Of a DNA stretch of 13,391 nucleotides, positions 12,315-13,391 are shown piece by piece. Origin of the DNA: VAZQ01 sp036406655 (GTDB lineage Bacteria > Pseudomonadota > Alphaproteobacteria > Rhizobiales > Xanthobacteraceae); the NCBI GenBank assembly GCA_036406655.1, contig DASXAP010000035.1, positions 1 to 13,391 on the forward strand. Reading direction: 5' to 3'. The stretch's first letter is position 1. Each line of letters starts with the position of its first letter. Both the position numbers and the translations under genes were made by a program. The notes beneath the pieces are model-generated. The model did not search any database and was not told the origin of the DNA. It saw only the letters and a list, made by a program, of their open reading frames with translations.

Positions 12315-13238
12315 ATGCGAATGGCGATCATGGGCTCGGGCGGAGTCGGAGGCTATTTCGGAGCCCGCCTGGCCATGAGCGGCGCCGACGTTCATTTCAT
12401 TGCGCGTGGGGCGCATCTCGCCGCCATGCGCGAGTGCGGCCTGACGGTGGAAGGGGGACCGGAGCCGATTCGTGTGCGAAAGGTTAACGTGACCGACGAT
12501 CCCCGGACCATCGGCCCGGTCGATCTCGTCCTGTTCTGCGTCAAGCTGTGGGACAGCGAAGCCGCCGCGCGCCAGCTCATGCCGATCGTGGGGCCGGATA
12601 CCGGCGTGATCTCGTTCCAGAACGGCGTGACCAAGGACGACGCGCTGCGGCCGATCTTCGGCGAGCATGCCTTGCTGGGCGGGGTAGCGTATGTCGGCAC
12701 CGCCATCGGCCGGCCGGGCGTCATCGTCCAGACCGGGCCGCTGCAGCGGCTCGTCTTCGGCGAATACGACGGCCGCCGCTCGCCGCGGGTCGAGGCATTT
12801 CACGCCGCCTGCAAGCGGGGCGGAATCAACGCCGAGATCAGCGATGACGTGCGCCGCTCGATCTGGGAGAAATACGTCGTGCTGGTGGCGATGTCGGGCG
12901 CCACCACCGCCATGCGCTCGACCATCGGTTCGATCCGCTCCAATCCGCTTGCACGCGAATTCCTGCTCGATCTCGCCCGCGAGGTGGTGGCGGTGGGGCG
13001 TGCGCACGGGGTTGCGCTGCCGGCGGATTACGCCGAGCAGCGCATTCCGTTCTTCGACGGCTGGCCGCCGGAGATGACGACCTCGATGCACCACGATCTG
13101 CAGGCGGGCAGGCCGCTCGAATTGCGCTGGCTCGCCGGGGGCGTCGTCGAGCTCGGTGCGCAGCTCGGGGTGGCGACGCCGCTCAACCGGGCAGTCCGGG
13201 ATATTCTCATCCTGCACGCCGGGGGGACGCCCAAGTAG
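12315..13238 (+). CDS. Ketopantoate reductase family protein (2-dehydropantoate 2-reductase)
   Basis: NADPH-dependent reductase family whose founding member makes pantoate for coenzyme A. The protein has 307 residues. A Rossmann motif GSGGVGGYFG (7-16) is followed by the CVK lysine (Lys77), Asn103 in ISFQNGV, and the catalytic Lys186 in SIWEKYV. The C-terminal helical domain has STIGSIRSNPLAREF and a substrate-side stretch TSMHHDLQAGRPLELRWLAG. The ATG at 12315 was chosen over GTG 12309 because GAGGAGG at 12301-12307 gives a 7-nt spacing to the ATG but overlaps too closely with the GTG. Bacteria often carry several paralogues of this family, so the substrate may differ from ketopantoate and no gene symbol is given. 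It is divergent from hsp20. Confidence 0.88.
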   Translation: MRMAIMGSGGVGGYFGARLAMSGADVHFIARGAHLAAMRECGLTVEGGPEPIRVRKVNVTDDPRTIGPVDLVLFCVKLWDSEAAARQLMPIVGPDTGVISFQNGVTKDDALRPIFGEHALLGGVAYVGTAIGRPGVIVQTGPLQRLVFGEYDGRRSPRVEAFHAACKRGGINAEISDDVRRSIWEKYVVLVAMSGATTAMRSTIGSIRSNPLAREFLLDLAREVVAVGRAHGVALPADYAEQRIPFFDGWPPEMTTSMHHDLQAGRPLELRWLAGGVVELGAQLGVATPLNRAVRDILILHAGGTPK

Positions 13239-13248
13239 CGGGGGAGGG

Positions 13249-13278
13249 TGCAGATCGGTCGCGTTGCACCGATGTGCA
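13249..13278. terminator. Hairpin between convergent genes, possible two-way transcript end
   Basis: TGCA-G-ATCGGT (13249-13259) pairs with ACCGAT-G-TGCA (13268-13278): ten pairs and one G-G mismatch around an 8-nt loop. It lies between the ketopantoate reductase stop (13238) and the glutathione S-transferase stop (13300). There is no T-run, so Rho-independent action is doubtful. Confidence 0.45.
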
Positions 13279-13299
13279 GCAATCTGACCGGTGCATGGT

Positions 13300-13391
13300 C
13301 TACACGAACGGAACCGCCAGCACGTGCTCCTTGAAGGCGGGTCGTTGCTCCAATTGGGCAAACCACCGCTCCAGATTGTCGAGCCGCGGCC
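13300..13391 (-). CDS. Glutathione S-transferase family protein, C-terminal end only
   Basis: The gene enters from the right edge and ends at TAG 13302-13300. The 29 complete codons visible read PRLDNLERWFAQLEQRPAFK, then EHVLAVPFV. The pattern L-x-x-W-(F/Y)-x-x-(L/I)-x-x-RPA(F/V) is the typical end of the helical domain of bacterial glutathione S-transferases, just before a short tail. Nothing can be said about the glutathione-binding domain or the substrate. It converges on the ketopantoate reductase gene. Confidence 0.72.
   Translation of the reverse strand, partial: PRLDNLERWFAQLEQRPAFKEHVLAVPFV

Noticed and set aside
1..13391. CRISPR array, tRNA, insertion sequence, toxin-antitoxin or phage genes
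   Set aside because: Looked for on both strands; no spaced direct-repeat array, cloverleaf, transposase or related protein motif was seen.

Overview
The window is GC-rich, densely coded DNA from an alphaproteobacterium, most likely a member of the Hyphomicrobiales near the Bradyrhizobium/Xanthobacter group. The basis is the order rnd - lptC - lptA - lptB - rpoN - hpf - ptsN, the long form of HPF, an LptB with a basic N-terminal extension, and two DUF1150 genes behind a small heat shock protein gene. The taxonomic placement is inferred from protein character and gene order, not from a database search.

Left third (1-4596, minus strand): a sugar/polyol-type (CUT1-like) ABC importer operon read right to left. 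Two different MalK-like ATPases come first, overlapping by 7 nt, then a periplasmic substrate-binding protein (overlapping by 11 nt), then an MalF-type permease that runs off the left edge. A perfect 10-bp GC hairpin sits between the binding-protein and permease genes. The two ATPases carry complementary defects that would fall in the same composite ATP site.

Centre (about 4730-10816, plus strand): a housekeeping block. It holds a short RNase D-type exonuclease, the LptC/LptA/LptB part of the lipopolysaccharide export machine, sigma-54, a long ribosome hibernation factor and the nitrogen-PTS protein EIIA-Ntr. Good sigma-70-like promoter matches with 17-bp spacers lie before rnd (predicted leaderless), before rpoN (-10 inside the loop of a perfect dyad) and across the hpf stop codon before ptsN. 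Two long imperfect palindromes built of degenerate 7-bp tandem units sit between rpoN and hpf and after ptsN. The first one encodes the last nine residues of sigma-54.

Right third (10898-12225, minus strand): a heat-shock unit. A sigma-32-type promoter precedes a leader of about 87 nt whose last hairpin covers the likely ribosome-binding site, as in ROSE RNA thermometers. It is followed by an Hsp20/IbpA gene and two tandem DUF1150 paralogues. A 209-bp gap between the paralogues holds two CRP/FNR-like boxes. Divergent from this unit is a ketopantoate reductase-family gene (plus). It converges on the C-terminal end of a glutathione S-transferase gene cut by the right edge, with a strong hairpin between them.

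No tRNA, rRNA, CRISPR, insertion sequence or phage gene is visible. No gene-free stretch exceeds 300 bases.
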